Translations under genes and position numbers: made by a program
Notes under the pieces: model-generated
The model's database searches: none
Told to the model about the DNA's origin: nothing
The model's input: only the letters and a program-made list of their open reading frames with translations
Part shown: positions 6,838-14,737 of the stretch, piece after piece
How the letters are laid out: each line of letters opens with the position of its first letter
Position numbering within the stretch: the stretch's first letter is position 1
Origin: Defluviicoccus sp.
GTDB taxonomy: Bacteria > Pseudomonadota > Alphaproteobacteria > MPNO01
Direction: 5' to 3'
Assembly: GCA_022826125.1 (NCBI GenBank)
Contig: JAJDVM010000251.1
Location: forward strand, 1-32,091
DNA length: 32,091 bases

Positions 6838-8579
6838 CCCGCTCGAACGCCTTCACGCCGATCGGCCTGCAGCTCATGTGGGACCGCCTGATCGCGGTGG
6901 TCGAGGAGCAGGCCCAGTCGCTCATCCGGACCGGCTTCTCCACCTCCACCCGGGAGGCGGGCGACCTGTCGGCCGGCGTGTTCGACGCCGAGGGGCGGAT
7001 GCTCGCCCAGGCGGTGACCGGCACGCCGGGGCACGTCAATTCGATGGCGCGCTCGGTCGGCCATTTCCTGGAGCGATTCCCCGTCGAAACCATGAAGGAC
7101 GGCGACGTATTCCTGACCAACGACCCGTGGAAGGGGACCGGGCACCTGCACGATTTCACCTTCGTGACGCCCGCCTTCCGCGAAGGCCGGGCGGTGGCGC
7201 TGTTCGCCAGCACCAGCCATGTCGTCGACATCGGCGGGCGCGGGCTGACGTCGGACGGGCGGAACGTCTTCGAAGAAGGGATCTACGTCCCCATCATGCG
7301 CTTCGCGGAGAGGGGGGCGGTGGACCGGACGCTGGTCGATATCGTGGCTGCGAACGTGCGCGAGCCCGTGCAGGTGGTGGGCGACCTCCATTCGCTTGCC
7401 TCGTGCAACGATGTCGGCTGCCGCAGGCTGGTCGAGATGATGGACGAGTTCGGCATCGACGAGCTCGACGTTCTCACGCGCCATATCATTGAGCGGTCGG
7501 AAGCCGCGACGCTGGAGGCGATCCGCGCGCTCAAGCCCGGCACCTACCGGAACGCCATGCGGATCGACGGGCTGGAGAACCCGGTCGACCTGGTGGCGGA
7601 GATGACGGTGGGCGGGGACGGAATCGACGTCGACTTCACGGGCACCAGCGGCGTTTCGTCCTACGGGATCAACGTGCCGCTCTGCTACACCGAGGCCTAC
7701 ACCTCGTTCGGCGTGCGCTGCATCGTGGCCCCCAGGGTCCCGAACAACGCGGGTTCGCTGGCGCCGATACGGGTCACCGCGCCGCCCGGCACCATCCTCA
7801 ACGCCGAGTACCCGGCGCCCGTCGCGGTCCGCCACGTGACCGGCCAGATGCTGCCCGACGTGGTGTTCGGATGCCTCGCCCAGGCGATCGACGGCGCGGT
7901 CCCGGCCGAGGGAACGTCGTGCCTGTGGAACGTCTACGCGTTCGGCGGACCCGGCCGGGTCGAGTGCGATCCCGCCGAGGTCGCCGACGCCGAGCCCTTC
8001 ACGGTGCTCAGCTTCCATTCCGGCGGCGCCGGCGCGCGGCCGGGCAAGGACGGGCTGTCGGCCACCGGCTTCCCGAGCGGGGTCAGGAGCGTGCCCGTCG
8101 AGGTGACCGAGGCGATCTCTCCGGTGGTGTTCTGGCGCAAGGAGTTCCGCACCGATTCCGGCGGTCCCGGGGCCAACCGCGGCGGGCTGGGGCAGGTGAT
8201 GGAGCTCGGCATTCTGGAAGACGCGCCGTTCGCCTTCAGCGCGCTGTTCGACCGGATCGACCATCCGCCGCGCGGGCGCGCCGGCGGGGACGACGGGTCG
8301 GGCGGACGGGTCGGGCTCGGATCGGGCGGGGAGCTCGACGGCAAGGGCACCCAGACCGTTCCCTCCGGCGACCGCGTGGTGATCGAGATGCCGGGCGGCG
8401 GCGGTCTCGGAGATCCGAGAGAGCGGGACCCCGAGGCGGTCGCGCGGGACTGCCGGGCCGGGCTGGTCTCGCCCGAATGCGCACGCAGCCGCTATTCCGT
8501 GGCCCTGGATGCGGGCGGCGCCGTCGATGCGGAAGCGACTGCCCAATTGAGAGCGCGGGAGGTCCAACATGCGGGTTAG
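6834..8579 (+). CDS. Hydantoinase/oxoprolinase subunit B (HyuB family)
   Basis: A 581-residue partner of the preceding A subunit. Recognisable family sequences are 'AGDLSAGVFDAEGRMLAQA', 'GTPGHVNSM', 'GDVFLTNDPWKGTGHLHDF', 'DFTGTSG' and the glycine-rich C-terminal 'MPGGGGLGDP'. The ATG at 6834 has AGGGAG upstream and overlaps the end of subunit A. The C-terminus overlaps the start of the LLM gene by 11 nt. HyuB subunits carry part of the amide- or carboxyl-transfer site and form a heteromer with HyuA. The order A-B with no third small subunit fits N-methylhydantoinase or oxoprolinase types better than acetone carboxylase, whose gamma subunit is absent here. Confidence 0.9.
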   Translation: MTRSNAFTPIGLQLMWDRLIAVVEEQAQSLIRTGFSTSTREAGDLSAGVFDAEGRMLAQAVTGTPGHVNSMARSVGHFLERFPVETMKDGDVFLTNDPWKGTGHLHDFTFVTPAFREGRAVALFASTSHVVDIGGRGLTSDGRNVFEEGIYVPIMRFAERGAVDRTLVDIVAANVREPVQVVGDLHSLASCNDVGCRRLVEMMDEFGIDELDVLTRHIIERSEAATLEAIRALKPGTYRNAMRIDGLENPVDLVAEMTVGGDGIDVDFTGTSGVSSYGINVPLCYTEAYTSFGVRCIVAPRVPNNAGSLAPIRVTAPPGTILNAEYPAPVAVRHVTGQMLPDVVFGCLAQAIDGAVPAEGTSCLWNVYAFGGPGRVECDPAEVADAEPFTVLSFHSGGAGARPGKDGLSATGFPSGVRSVPVEVTEAISPVVFWRKEFRTDSGGPGANRGGLGQVMELGILEDAPFAFSALFDRIDHPPRGRAGGDDGSGGRVGLGSGGELDGKGTQTVPSGDRVVIEMPGGGGLGDPRERDPEAVARDCRAGLVSPECARSRYSVALDAGGAVDAEATAQLRAREVQHAG

Positions 8580-9576
8580 CGTCGGTCTGCCCACCGGGAT
8601 GGAGGGGCTCACCTATCCGATCCCGTTCTCCGACCCGGACGCGGTGATCCGGATCGCCAGGCACGCCGAGACGCTCGGCTATCACTCGGTCTGGGGCAAC
8701 GACCATATGACGACCCAGCACTATGTGCGCGCCGAGTTCCCGACGCCGCCGCGGTTCTGGGAGCCGCTGATAACCTATTCCTTCGTCGCGTCCGAGACGA
8801 CGACGCTCCGCTTCGGCACCGGCATCCTGGTGCTGCCGATGCGGCGCGACATCGTGGTGACGGCGAAACAGATCGCCACGCTCGATCATTTCTCCGGCGG
8901 GCGGCTCGAGATCGGCGTCGGCATCGGCGCCTACCGCGAGGAGTTCGAGGCGCTCCAGCCCGGCAGCAAGACCGCCCGCGGCCGGATCGTCGACGAGGGG
9001 CTGGAGGCGCTCGGTCTCCTGTTCCGAGAGCGTGTGGCGTCATACGACGGCTCGTATTACGGGTTCCGCGACGTCGAGCTTTGGCCCAAGCCGAAACAGG
9101 ATCGGATCCCGCTCTATGTCGGCGGCAACAACGCCAACAACCTGCGCCGCACGGTGGAACACGCCGACGGCTGGCTGCCCGCCGCGGTGCCGCTGGACAG
9201 GATCGCCGCTGACGTGAAGGAGCTTCATCGCCTCGCCGGGGAGGCGGGACGCGATCCCGCGTCGATCGAGGTCGCGCCGCAATATATCGTCCATATCGGC
9301 AAGACCCGCGAGGCGGCGCTCGCGCGGTTCGAGAAGACCCAGATGTGCGCGCACCTCACCTCGCTCCGGAAATCGACGTTGAAGGAGCAGGGGGCGCTCG
9401 GCCACGAGGACATCAACCTGATCGGCACGGTGGACGACGTCGTCGAGCGCGCCAACCGGCTGGGCGAGGCCGGCGTCACCCATCTTCTCGGCCTCTACTT
9501 CGCGGCCAACGATTTGCGGGAGCTGCTCGACCAGATGCAGATCTTCGCCGAAGAAATCGTGCCCCGGATCGACTGA
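8569..9576 (+). CDS. LLM-class (luciferase-like) flavin-dependent oxidoreductase
   Basis: A 335-residue TIM-barrel protein of the bacterial luciferase-like family. Supporting motifs are 'AETLGYHSVWGNDH', 'LRFGTGILVLPMRRDIVVTAKQIATLDHFSGGRLEIGVGIG' (read as two adjoining blocks) and 'PLYVGGNNANNLRR'. Such enzymes use FMN or F420 to oxidise or oxygenate alcohols, amines, pyrimidines or alkanes; the overall style resembles probable F420-dependent members. The ATG at 8569 has a good GGGAGG site inside the end of subunit B, giving an 11-nt overlap, and the gene is followed directly by the FAD-dehydrogenase start. The tight coupling places it in one pathway with the hydantoinase. Cofactor choice is not decided by sequence inspection. 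Confidence 0.85.
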   Translation: MRVSVGLPTGMEGLTYPIPFSDPDAVIRIARHAETLGYHSVWGNDHMTTQHYVRAEFPTPPRFWEPLITYSFVASETTTLRFGTGILVLPMRRDIVVTAKQIATLDHFSGGRLEIGVGIGAYREEFEALQPGSKTARGRIVDEGLEALGLLFRERVASYDGSYYGFRDVELWPKPKQDRIPLYVGGNNANNLRRTVEHADGWLPAAVPLDRIAADVKELHRLAGEAGRDPASIEVAPQYIVHIGKTREAALARFEKTQMCAHLTSLRKSTLKEQGALGHEDINLIGTVDDVVERANRLGEAGVTHLLGLYFAANDLRELLDQMQIFAEEIVPRID

Positions 9577-11280
9577 ATGACCGACGAGAACGGAAATTCC
9601 TGGGACCGCGAGGTCGATTTTTTGGTCGCCGGCGCGGGGCCGGGCGGGATGACCGCCGGGCTCGTCGCGGCGCTGGAAGGGCTCGACGTGCTGATCTGCG
9701 AGAAGTCGCAGCAGGTCGGCGGCACCGGCGCGACGTCGGCCGGCACGCTCTGGATTCCCGGCAACAGCCAGAACCGCGAGGCGGGGTTCGTGGACCGCGC
9801 CGAAGACGCGGCGCGATATCTCGACGCGCTGATCGGCGATAACGGGGCGGATTCGCGCCGCGCGGTCTATCTGGAAGACGGGCCGAAGGTGATCGACGAT
9901 CTGGTCGCGCGCAGCGAGCTCAGCTTCGTCGCCTGCGGGCGCCATCCCGACTATCGCAGCAACCTGCCCGGCGCGGCGGTGGAGGGGCGCGCGATCGTCC
10001 CCGAGACGTTCGACGGAAGGAAGCTCGGCGCGGACTTCGCCCGGGTCCGCCCGCCGATCCCCGAATACCTGCTGTTCGGCGGCATGATGGTCGGCAAGGT
10101 CGACCTGACGCGGATGCTCGGCCGCTACCGGTCGGTGGGCAATTTCGCCCATACGGTCGGGCTGGTGCTGCGCTACCTGATGGACCGGCTGAGGTTCCGG
10201 CGTGGTACCCGGCTGACGATGGGAAACGCGCTGATCGGACGGCTCTTCTACAGCCTCGCGCAGAACGGCGTTCCGGTCGAATTCGGCGCCGCGCTCGGCG
10301 AGGTCGTCGAGGAGGACGGCCGGGCCGCAGGCGTCGTGCTGGAGACCGCGAACGGACCGGTCAGGGTCAGGGCGCGGCGCGGCGTGGTGCTCGCGACCGG
10401 CGGGGTGGCGCATAACGCGGCGTTGCGCGCCGCCTTCATGCCCCGCGCCGACCCCAAATATTCGCTCGCCGTCGCCGAGAACACCGGCGATGGGCTCGCG
10501 GCCGGCGAGCGGCTGGGCGGCAGGATCGAGAGCAAGGGCGAGGGTGGGCTGTGGACCCCGGTGTCCCTCAACCCGCGCAAGGAGGGCGGCACCGGGCTCT
10601 ACCCGCACATCCTCCTAGACCGCGCCAAGCCGGGCCTGATCGCGGTGAACGAGGCCGGGCGGCGCTTCGTCAACGAGGCGGTGTCCTATCACGACTTCGT
10701 CGAAGGCATGTTCCGCGCCCACGAGATCGGCCCGTCGATCCCGGCCTGGCTGATCTGCGATGCCGGATTCGTCCGGAAATACGGGCTCGGCGACATCCAC
10801 CCGGAAGCCAGGAACCTCGCGCGGCACGAGAAGGCGGGCTACGTGACCCTCGGCGCCACGGCGGTCGAGTTGGCGGCGAAAATCGGGGTGGACGCCGAGG
10901 GGCTGGCCGACACGATCGCGCGGCACAACCGCTTCGCCGAGGAGGGAACGGATTCCGATTTCGGCAAGGGCGATACCGAGCTCAACCGGTTCAACGGCGA
11001 TCCCGACAACCGCCCGAATCCCTGCCTCGCGCCGATAACCGGGTCGCCGCTGGTGGCCATGGCGGTGTGGCCTGCCGAGCTTGCCTGCAGCGCCGGGCTC
11101 GCGGCCAACGCCGACGGTCAGGTGCTGGGCGAGAACGACGCCCCGATTCCCGGCCTCTATGCCTGCGGCAACGACATGGGCTCGATCATGGCCGGCACCT
11201 ATCCCGGGCCGGGAACCACGCTCGGCCCCGCGATGGTGTTCGGCTACCGCGCGGCGATGCACGCGGCCCGGTCCGGCTGA
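9577..11280 (+). CDS. FAD-dependent dehydrogenase, 3-ketosteroid Delta1-dehydrogenase/fumarate reductase flavoprotein family
   Basis: A 567-residue flavoprotein. An N-terminal dinucleotide-binding loop GAGPGG (residues 19-24) and 'CEKSQQVGGTGATSAGTLWI' bind FAD. The C-terminal 'YPGPGTTLGPAMVFGYRAA' closely resembles the KstD signature. KstD-like enzymes introduce a double bond next to a carbonyl in ring ketones; related proteins reduce unsaturated acids. The start ATG follows the LLM stop with no gap, so it is the last gene of the hyuA-hyuB-LLM-FAD operon. No signal peptide is visible. The steroid substrate of the namesake should not be assumed; the neighbouring ring hydrolase suggests a heterocyclic or alicyclic substrate. 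Confidence 0.85.
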   Translation: MTDENGNSWDREVDFLVAGAGPGGMTAGLVAALEGLDVLICEKSQQVGGTGATSAGTLWIPGNSQNREAGFVDRAEDAARYLDALIGDNGADSRRAVYLEDGPKVIDDLVARSELSFVACGRHPDYRSNLPGAAVEGRAIVPETFDGRKLGADFARVRPPIPEYLLFGGMMVGKVDLTRMLGRYRSVGNFAHTVGLVLRYLMDRLRFRRGTRLTMGNALIGRLFYSLAQNGVPVEFGAALGEVVEEDGRAAGVVLETANGPVRVRARRGVVLATGGVAHNAALRAAFMPRADPKYSLAVAENTGDGLAAGERLGGRIESKGEGGLWTPVSLNPRKEGGTGLYPHILLDRAKPGLIAVNEAGRRFVNEAVSYHDFVEGMFRAHEIGPSIPAWLICDAGFVRKYGLGDIHPEARNLARHEKAGYVTLGATAVELAAKIGVDAEGLADTIARHNRFAEEGTDSDFGKGDTELNRFNGDPDNRPNPCLAPITGSPLVAMAVWPAELACSAGLAANADGQVLGENDAPIPGLYACGNDMGSIMAGTYPGPGTTLGPAMVFGYRAAMHAARSG

Positions 11281-11293
11281 CGGCACGATCGGC

Positions 11294-11323
11294 TTGCGGC
11301 GGGAACGGGCTTTGCGCTAGGGT
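11294..11323 (+). promoter_or_regulatory. Putative sigma-70-type promoter for tRNA-Ser
   Basis: TTGCGG (11294-11299) and TAGGGT (11318-11323) are spaced by 18 nt and lie about 30 nt upstream of the tRNA 5' end. The hexamers are imperfect, but the placement is right for a tRNA promoter. Confidence 0.4.
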
Positions 11324-11354
11324 CCGCGCCGCCTTCGGACCGGGGCCTGCGCGC

Positions 11355-11443
11355 GGAGGGGTGCCGGAGCGGTCGAACGGGGCGGTCTCGAAAACCGTTG
11401 TGCGCTATGCGTACCGTGGGTTCGAATCCCACCCCCTCCGCCA
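11355..11443 (+). tRNA. tRNA-Ser(CGA), CCA end encoded
   Basis: A complete class II tRNA. The acceptor stem GGAGGGG (11355-11361) pairs with CCCCTCC (11433-11439). The anticodon stem is GCGGT/ACCGT around loop CTCGAAA (11387-11393), giving anticodon CGA for the UCG codon. A long variable arm precedes the T-arm GTGGG-TTCGAAT-CCCAC (11416-11432). Discriminator G11440 is followed by an encoded CCA (11441-11443). A short T-rich run (CCTTTTGTTTTC) just downstream could serve termination. Confidence 0.97.
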
Positions 11444-11538
11444 CCTTTTGTTTTCACCGGTTTCCAGATATCCCCATAAAGCGCCGGGTGCTCGACGACG
11501 GCTTTGGCGATCGGCCGGAGCGCGTCGTGGTTGCCGTG

Positions 11539-11697
11539 CATCCGCACAGCAGCCTGGGATATCGGCCGCCGGCGCCGGGACGCTCGTCACGCCAAGCTGG
11601 CCGCCCGGCTCCGCTCCGCCGAACGGCCAGCTGGGCAGAGAAATCGTCAACGCACCAACATTCACGCCGGACCAGTCGCCGGGGGCAGGTCAGGGCC
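11539..11697 (+). mobile_element. Probable remnant of the 3' end of an IS3-family insertion sequence
   Basis: From 11539 the plus strand reads H-P-H-S-S-L-G-Y-R-P-P-A-P, nearly the hallmark C-terminal 'RPHSSLGYRPPAP' of IS3-family (IS407/IS2-like) DDE transposases. About 100 nt later GGACCAGTCGCCGGGGGCAG (from about 11673), followed by GTCA, resembles the terminal inverted repeat of that group (from memory). The catalytic DDE core and the left end are not present in the 95 nt back to the tRNA, so this is a truncated relic. The region 11444-11735 otherwise holds nothing I can support as a gene. Confidence 0.55.
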
Positions 11698-11735
11698 GGA
11701 TGGCCCCTTTTTCGCCCGGCCCGCCGGTGCCCGCG

Positions 11736-12698
11736 CTATTTCGTCATGCCGAGCTCATTGTAGGCCTTCAACGCGCCGGGATGGTGCTTGATACCGGCGT
11801 TCTTGAACACCGCGATCCCCGCGGTGGGGTTCCAGGACTTGTAGACCGTCTTCATGTACTTGTTGGTCTTGTCGGTGAAGATGTATTTGACCATGCGATA
11901 GATCGTCTCGTCCGGCACGCTGTCCTGCGCCATGATCGTCGACGGCACGCCGTAGGACTGCGCGTCGGCGACCACCCCGCCGCCGTAATCCGCGGCCTTG
12001 ATGACATAGGGTGCGAAGGCCGGGTTCTTGCCGAGCACCGCCTTGAGCTCGTTCGGCGCAAGCGGGATCAGGCGGATCTTGCGGGTCGCCGCCATCGCGC
12101 TGACCACCGGAACGGGAACGGCGGACGCGACGGCGAAGGCATCGATGTTGCCGTCGCGCAGCGCGTTGCCGGCCTCGCTGAAGCCGAGGAACTGGGCTTT
12201 GATCTGGTCGCGCACGCCCACCGTCCTCAGGATCAGGTCGGCGTTGGCCGCGGTGCCGCTGCCCGCCTTGGCAAGCGAGACCCGCTTGCCCTTGAGGTCG
12301 GCGAAGGACTTGATGTTGTCCTTGGCGAGGGTCACCCAGTGGATCGGCGAGATGGTGAGCGCCATCACCGCGCGGACGTTCTTGGCCGGCGGCTTGCCCT
12401 TGAACTTTCCGGTCGAAGTGACCGCATTGTAGACCGCCCCAAGATTGGCCAGGCCAAGGTTGAGCCCGCCGCCCTCGCGGCTGAGCATCCGCATGTTGGT
12501 GGTCGAACCGGCGGTGGTCCGGGTCGACAGGGTGATGCCCTCCAGATCCCGGGTTATCGCGGTCGACAGCCCGCCGCCCATCAGGAAGTAGCTGCCGCCG
12601 GGCGAGCTGGTTCCGATGACGAGACTCTGCGCCGCCGCCGCCTGCGCGAGTGCCAGCGCCGCCGCCGAGGCGAGGGTTGTCGCGATGACTTTGTGCAT
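11736..12698 (-). CDS. TAXI-family TRAP transporter solute-binding protein
   Basis: A 320-residue periplasmic protein. A signal peptide (residues 1-23, ending AQAAAA before QS) precedes the TAXI-family opening 'LVIGTSSPGGSYFLMGGGLS'. Later segments such as 'LKGKRVSLAKAGSGTAANADLIL' and 'FAVASAVPVP' are typical of the TAXI TRAP receptor fold. It delivers a small organic anion (glutamate-like or dicarboxylate in known cases) to the membrane component encoded just upstream. The ATG at 12698 follows a GGGAGACCGAAGG stretch; an in-frame start 12 codons earlier would spoil the signal peptide. It is the second gene of the minus-strand transporter pair, 75 nt after the permease. Confidence 0.9.
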   Translation of the reverse strand: MHKVIATTLASAAALALAQAAAAQSLVIGTSSPGGSYFLMGGGLSTAITRDLEGITLSTRTTAGSTTNMRMLSREGGGLNLGLANLGAVYNAVTSTGKFKGKPPAKNVRAVMALTISPIHWVTLAKDNIKSFADLKGKRVSLAKAGSGTAANADLILRTVGVRDQIKAQFLGFSEAGNALRDGNIDAFAVASAVPVPVVSAMAATRKIRLIPLAPNELKAVLGKNPAFAPYVIKAADYGGGVVADAQSYGVPSTIMAQDSVPDETIYRMVKYIFTDKTNKYMKTVYKSWNPTAGIAVFKNAGIKHHPGALKAYNELGMTK

Positions 12699-12773
12699 CC
12701 TTCGGTCTCCCTTGTTCGAATTCCCGCTTGCCACAGTAGCAACCGGGCCGGTGGGCGGAAACAGCGGCCGCGT

Positions 12774-14636
12774 TCAACCGGCGGTCGGGGTATCGCCCGT
12801 CTTGCGCCTGCGGAACTGCCAGACCGTGAATACGGCGAAACAGGCCACCGGGATGAGCGCGTAGACCCCGTGGGTCAGTACCAGCACGATGCCGATCACG
12901 ATCGAGAGCACCCGTGCGGCAAGCGAGAGCCGAGCATAGTAGAAGCCCTCGATGCCGGCCGAAATCGCCAGCCCGCCCAGCGCCAGCGAGGCAATGGTGA
13001 TCACGATGCTCCACACGCTTCCCTGCAGCAGCAATCCCGGCTGATAGACGAACAGCACCGGTAGGTAGAAGATCGCCATCGCCTTGACCATGGCGACATT
13101 GCAGACCGGCCAGAGTCGCTGCTTGGAAATCCCGGCCGCCATGTAGGCCGCCAGCGCGACCGGCGGGGTAACGTTCGAGGCCTGGCCCCACCACAGCACC
13201 AGGAGGTGGGCGGCCATCACCGGGATGCCGAGCTGGATCAGGGCCGGGGCCGCGAGGGTCGCCAGGATCACATAGGCCGGAATGACCGACAGCCCCATGC
13301 CCAGGATGTAGCCGATCACGAAGATGAACATCACCGTGAAGGCGAGATTGCTCTCGGCGAGGTCGATGATCATGCCCGTAATGCGGATCCCCGTGCCGGG
13401 AAGCAGCACCGCGCCGGCGATGATCGAGACCGGACCGGCGATGGCGACGATCGGCAGCGAGCTCCGCGCGCCCTCGGCGAGCGCGACGAGGATCGCGCGC
13501 GGTCCCATGGGACGCGAGGTAAGCCAGCTCGCCGCGATCACGCTCACGATGGCCAGCATCCCGATGCGCCTGAGCGAGTAGTCGAGATAGACCATCACGA
13601 CCACCACCGCGATCGGCACCAGATAGGCCCAGCCCTGTTTCAGCGTCTGGCGGAAAGACGGGCAATCCTCAGCCGGCAGCCCCTTCAGACCGTTGCGCCG
13701 GGCGTAGAAATGGACCTGCAGGTAGACGTTGAGGAAATAGAGCAGCGCCGGGATCGTCGCCGCGATCACGATCGTCCCGTAGGAGAAGCCGGTCAGCGCC
13801 ACCATGATGAAGGCCGATGCCCCCATCACCGGCGGCATGATCGTGCCGCCGGTGGAGGCCGCGGCTTCTATCCCGGCGGCGACCGCTGGCCGGTAGCCGG
13901 TCTTCATCATGATCGGGATGGTGATGCTGCCGGTTATCGCGACATTGGCCGATGCGGAGCCCGAGATGCTGGCGGTGATGAAGGACGACCCGACGGCGGC
14001 TTTCGCCCCGCCGCCCGGACGGGTGCCGAGGAAGGACAGGCAGAGATCGGTGAAGTAGTCCGACGCGCCGGAGCGGATCAGGAAGGTTCCGAACACCAGG
14101 AACAGGAACAGGTTGGAGGCCAGCACATAGGTGATCGAGCCGTACAGCCCGTCGGTCTGGGCATACAGCGCGGTCGCGATCTGGCGCAGGTCGAACCCGC
14201 TATGGACGAACGGCCAAGGGACCCACGCGCCGAAAAAGAGGAACAGCAGGAATACGCCCGAGATGATCGCCATGGCCATGCCGAGCGCGCGCCGCCCGCC
14301 CTCGATCACGCCGAGGATCATGATCCAGCCGACCGCCATATCGAAATCGCCGATATCGAAGCCTTCGTTCTCGGCGAAGTAGAGGTAGCGGTCGTTGAAC
14401 CGGAAGGTGGCGTAGGTCACCGCGAGCAGGAAGACGACATCGAATGCCCTGGCCGGGATCGTCCGGGCCAGCGGATGTACGCAGATCGCGAGCGCCACGC
14501 CGGCATAGATGAACAGGCTCCGGTCGAGCGCCGGGCTGAAGGTGCCCCAGGTCGCGACGTAGAGGTAGTAGCAGGTTGTCGCCAGCCCGATCAGGAAACC
14601 GAGCTTTTTCCATTCGCCGCGAAACGCTTCGGCCAT
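12774..14636 (-). CDS. TRAP transporter permease, fused small and large membrane subunits (TAXI type)
   Basis: A 620-residue polytopic membrane protein. Hydrophobic segments run through its whole length, starting with 'LGFLIGLATTCYYLYVATW'. The large-subunit core contains 'SSFITASISGSASANVAITG' and 'AASTGGTIMPPVMGASAFIM', the conserved substrate/ion-binding stretches of DctM-like subunits. Fusion of the DctQ-like and DctM-like parts is the usual arrangement in TAXI systems. With the binding protein it forms a secondary transporter driven by the Na+ or H+ gradient. The start at 14636 has only a modest GGCGAGG site next to the ATG. The gene is divergent from the cyclodeaminase family gene. Confidence 0.9.
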   Translation of the reverse strand: MAEAFRGEWKKLGFLIGLATTCYYLYVATWGTFSPALDRSLFIYAGVALAICVHPLARTIPARAFDVVFLLAVTYATFRFNDRYLYFAENEGFDIGDFDMAVGWIMILGVIEGGRRALGMAMAIISGVFLLFLFFGAWVPWPFVHSGFDLRQIATALYAQTDGLYGSITYVLASNLFLFLVFGTFLIRSGASDYFTDLCLSFLGTRPGGGAKAAVGSSFITASISGSASANVAITGSITIPIMMKTGYRPAVAAGIEAAASTGGTIMPPVMGASAFIMVALTGFSYGTIVIAATIPALLYFLNVYLQVHFYARRNGLKGLPAEDCPSFRQTLKQGWAYLVPIAVVVVMVYLDYSLRRIGMLAIVSVIAASWLTSRPMGPRAILVALAEGARSSLPIVAIAGPVSIIAGAVLLPGTGIRITGMIIDLAESNLAFTVMFIFVIGYILGMGLSVIPAYVILATLAAPALIQLGIPVMAAHLLVLWWGQASNVTPPVALAAYMAAGISKQRLWPVCNVAMVKAMAIFYLPVLFVYQPGLLLQGSVWSIVITIASLALGGLAISAGIEGFYYARLSLAARVLSIVIGIVLVLTHGVYALIPVACFAVFTVWQFRRRKTGDTPTAG

Positions 14637-14697
14637 GCCTCGCCGGTCGGTCAGAGCGCCTCTCCTCCGCTTCCCCGGTATACTCGCGCTCCGGGTA

Positions 14698-14717
14698 ATC
14701 CCCGTCCAGCCGGGGAT
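14698..14717. promoter_or_regulatory. Inverted repeat upstream of the cyclodeaminase gene, possible operator
   Basis: ATCCCCG (14698-14704) and CGGGGAT (14711-14717) form a perfect 7-bp inverted repeat with a 6-nt spacer, 20 nt before the plus-strand ATG. The same 101-nt divergent gap contains GTATAC (14678-14683), usable as a -10 core in either direction. This is either a regulator site or a leader hairpin close to the ribosome site. Confidence 0.4.
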
Positions 14718-14737
14718 AGGGAACGGGGGCGGCGGCG

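Noticed and set aside
11317-11547. Minus-strand frame containing 'GIRTHGTHSAQRF' that looks like a small protein
   Set aside because: It is antisense to tRNA-Ser; this peptide string is a well-known artefact of translating the tRNA-Ser complement.
11700-11735. GC-rich sequence with an A-run on the minus strand as a terminator for the TRAP operon
   Set aside because: The only stem I can draw (GGCCGG/CCGGCC) has a 16-nt loop and no T-tract in the right place, so I did not list it.
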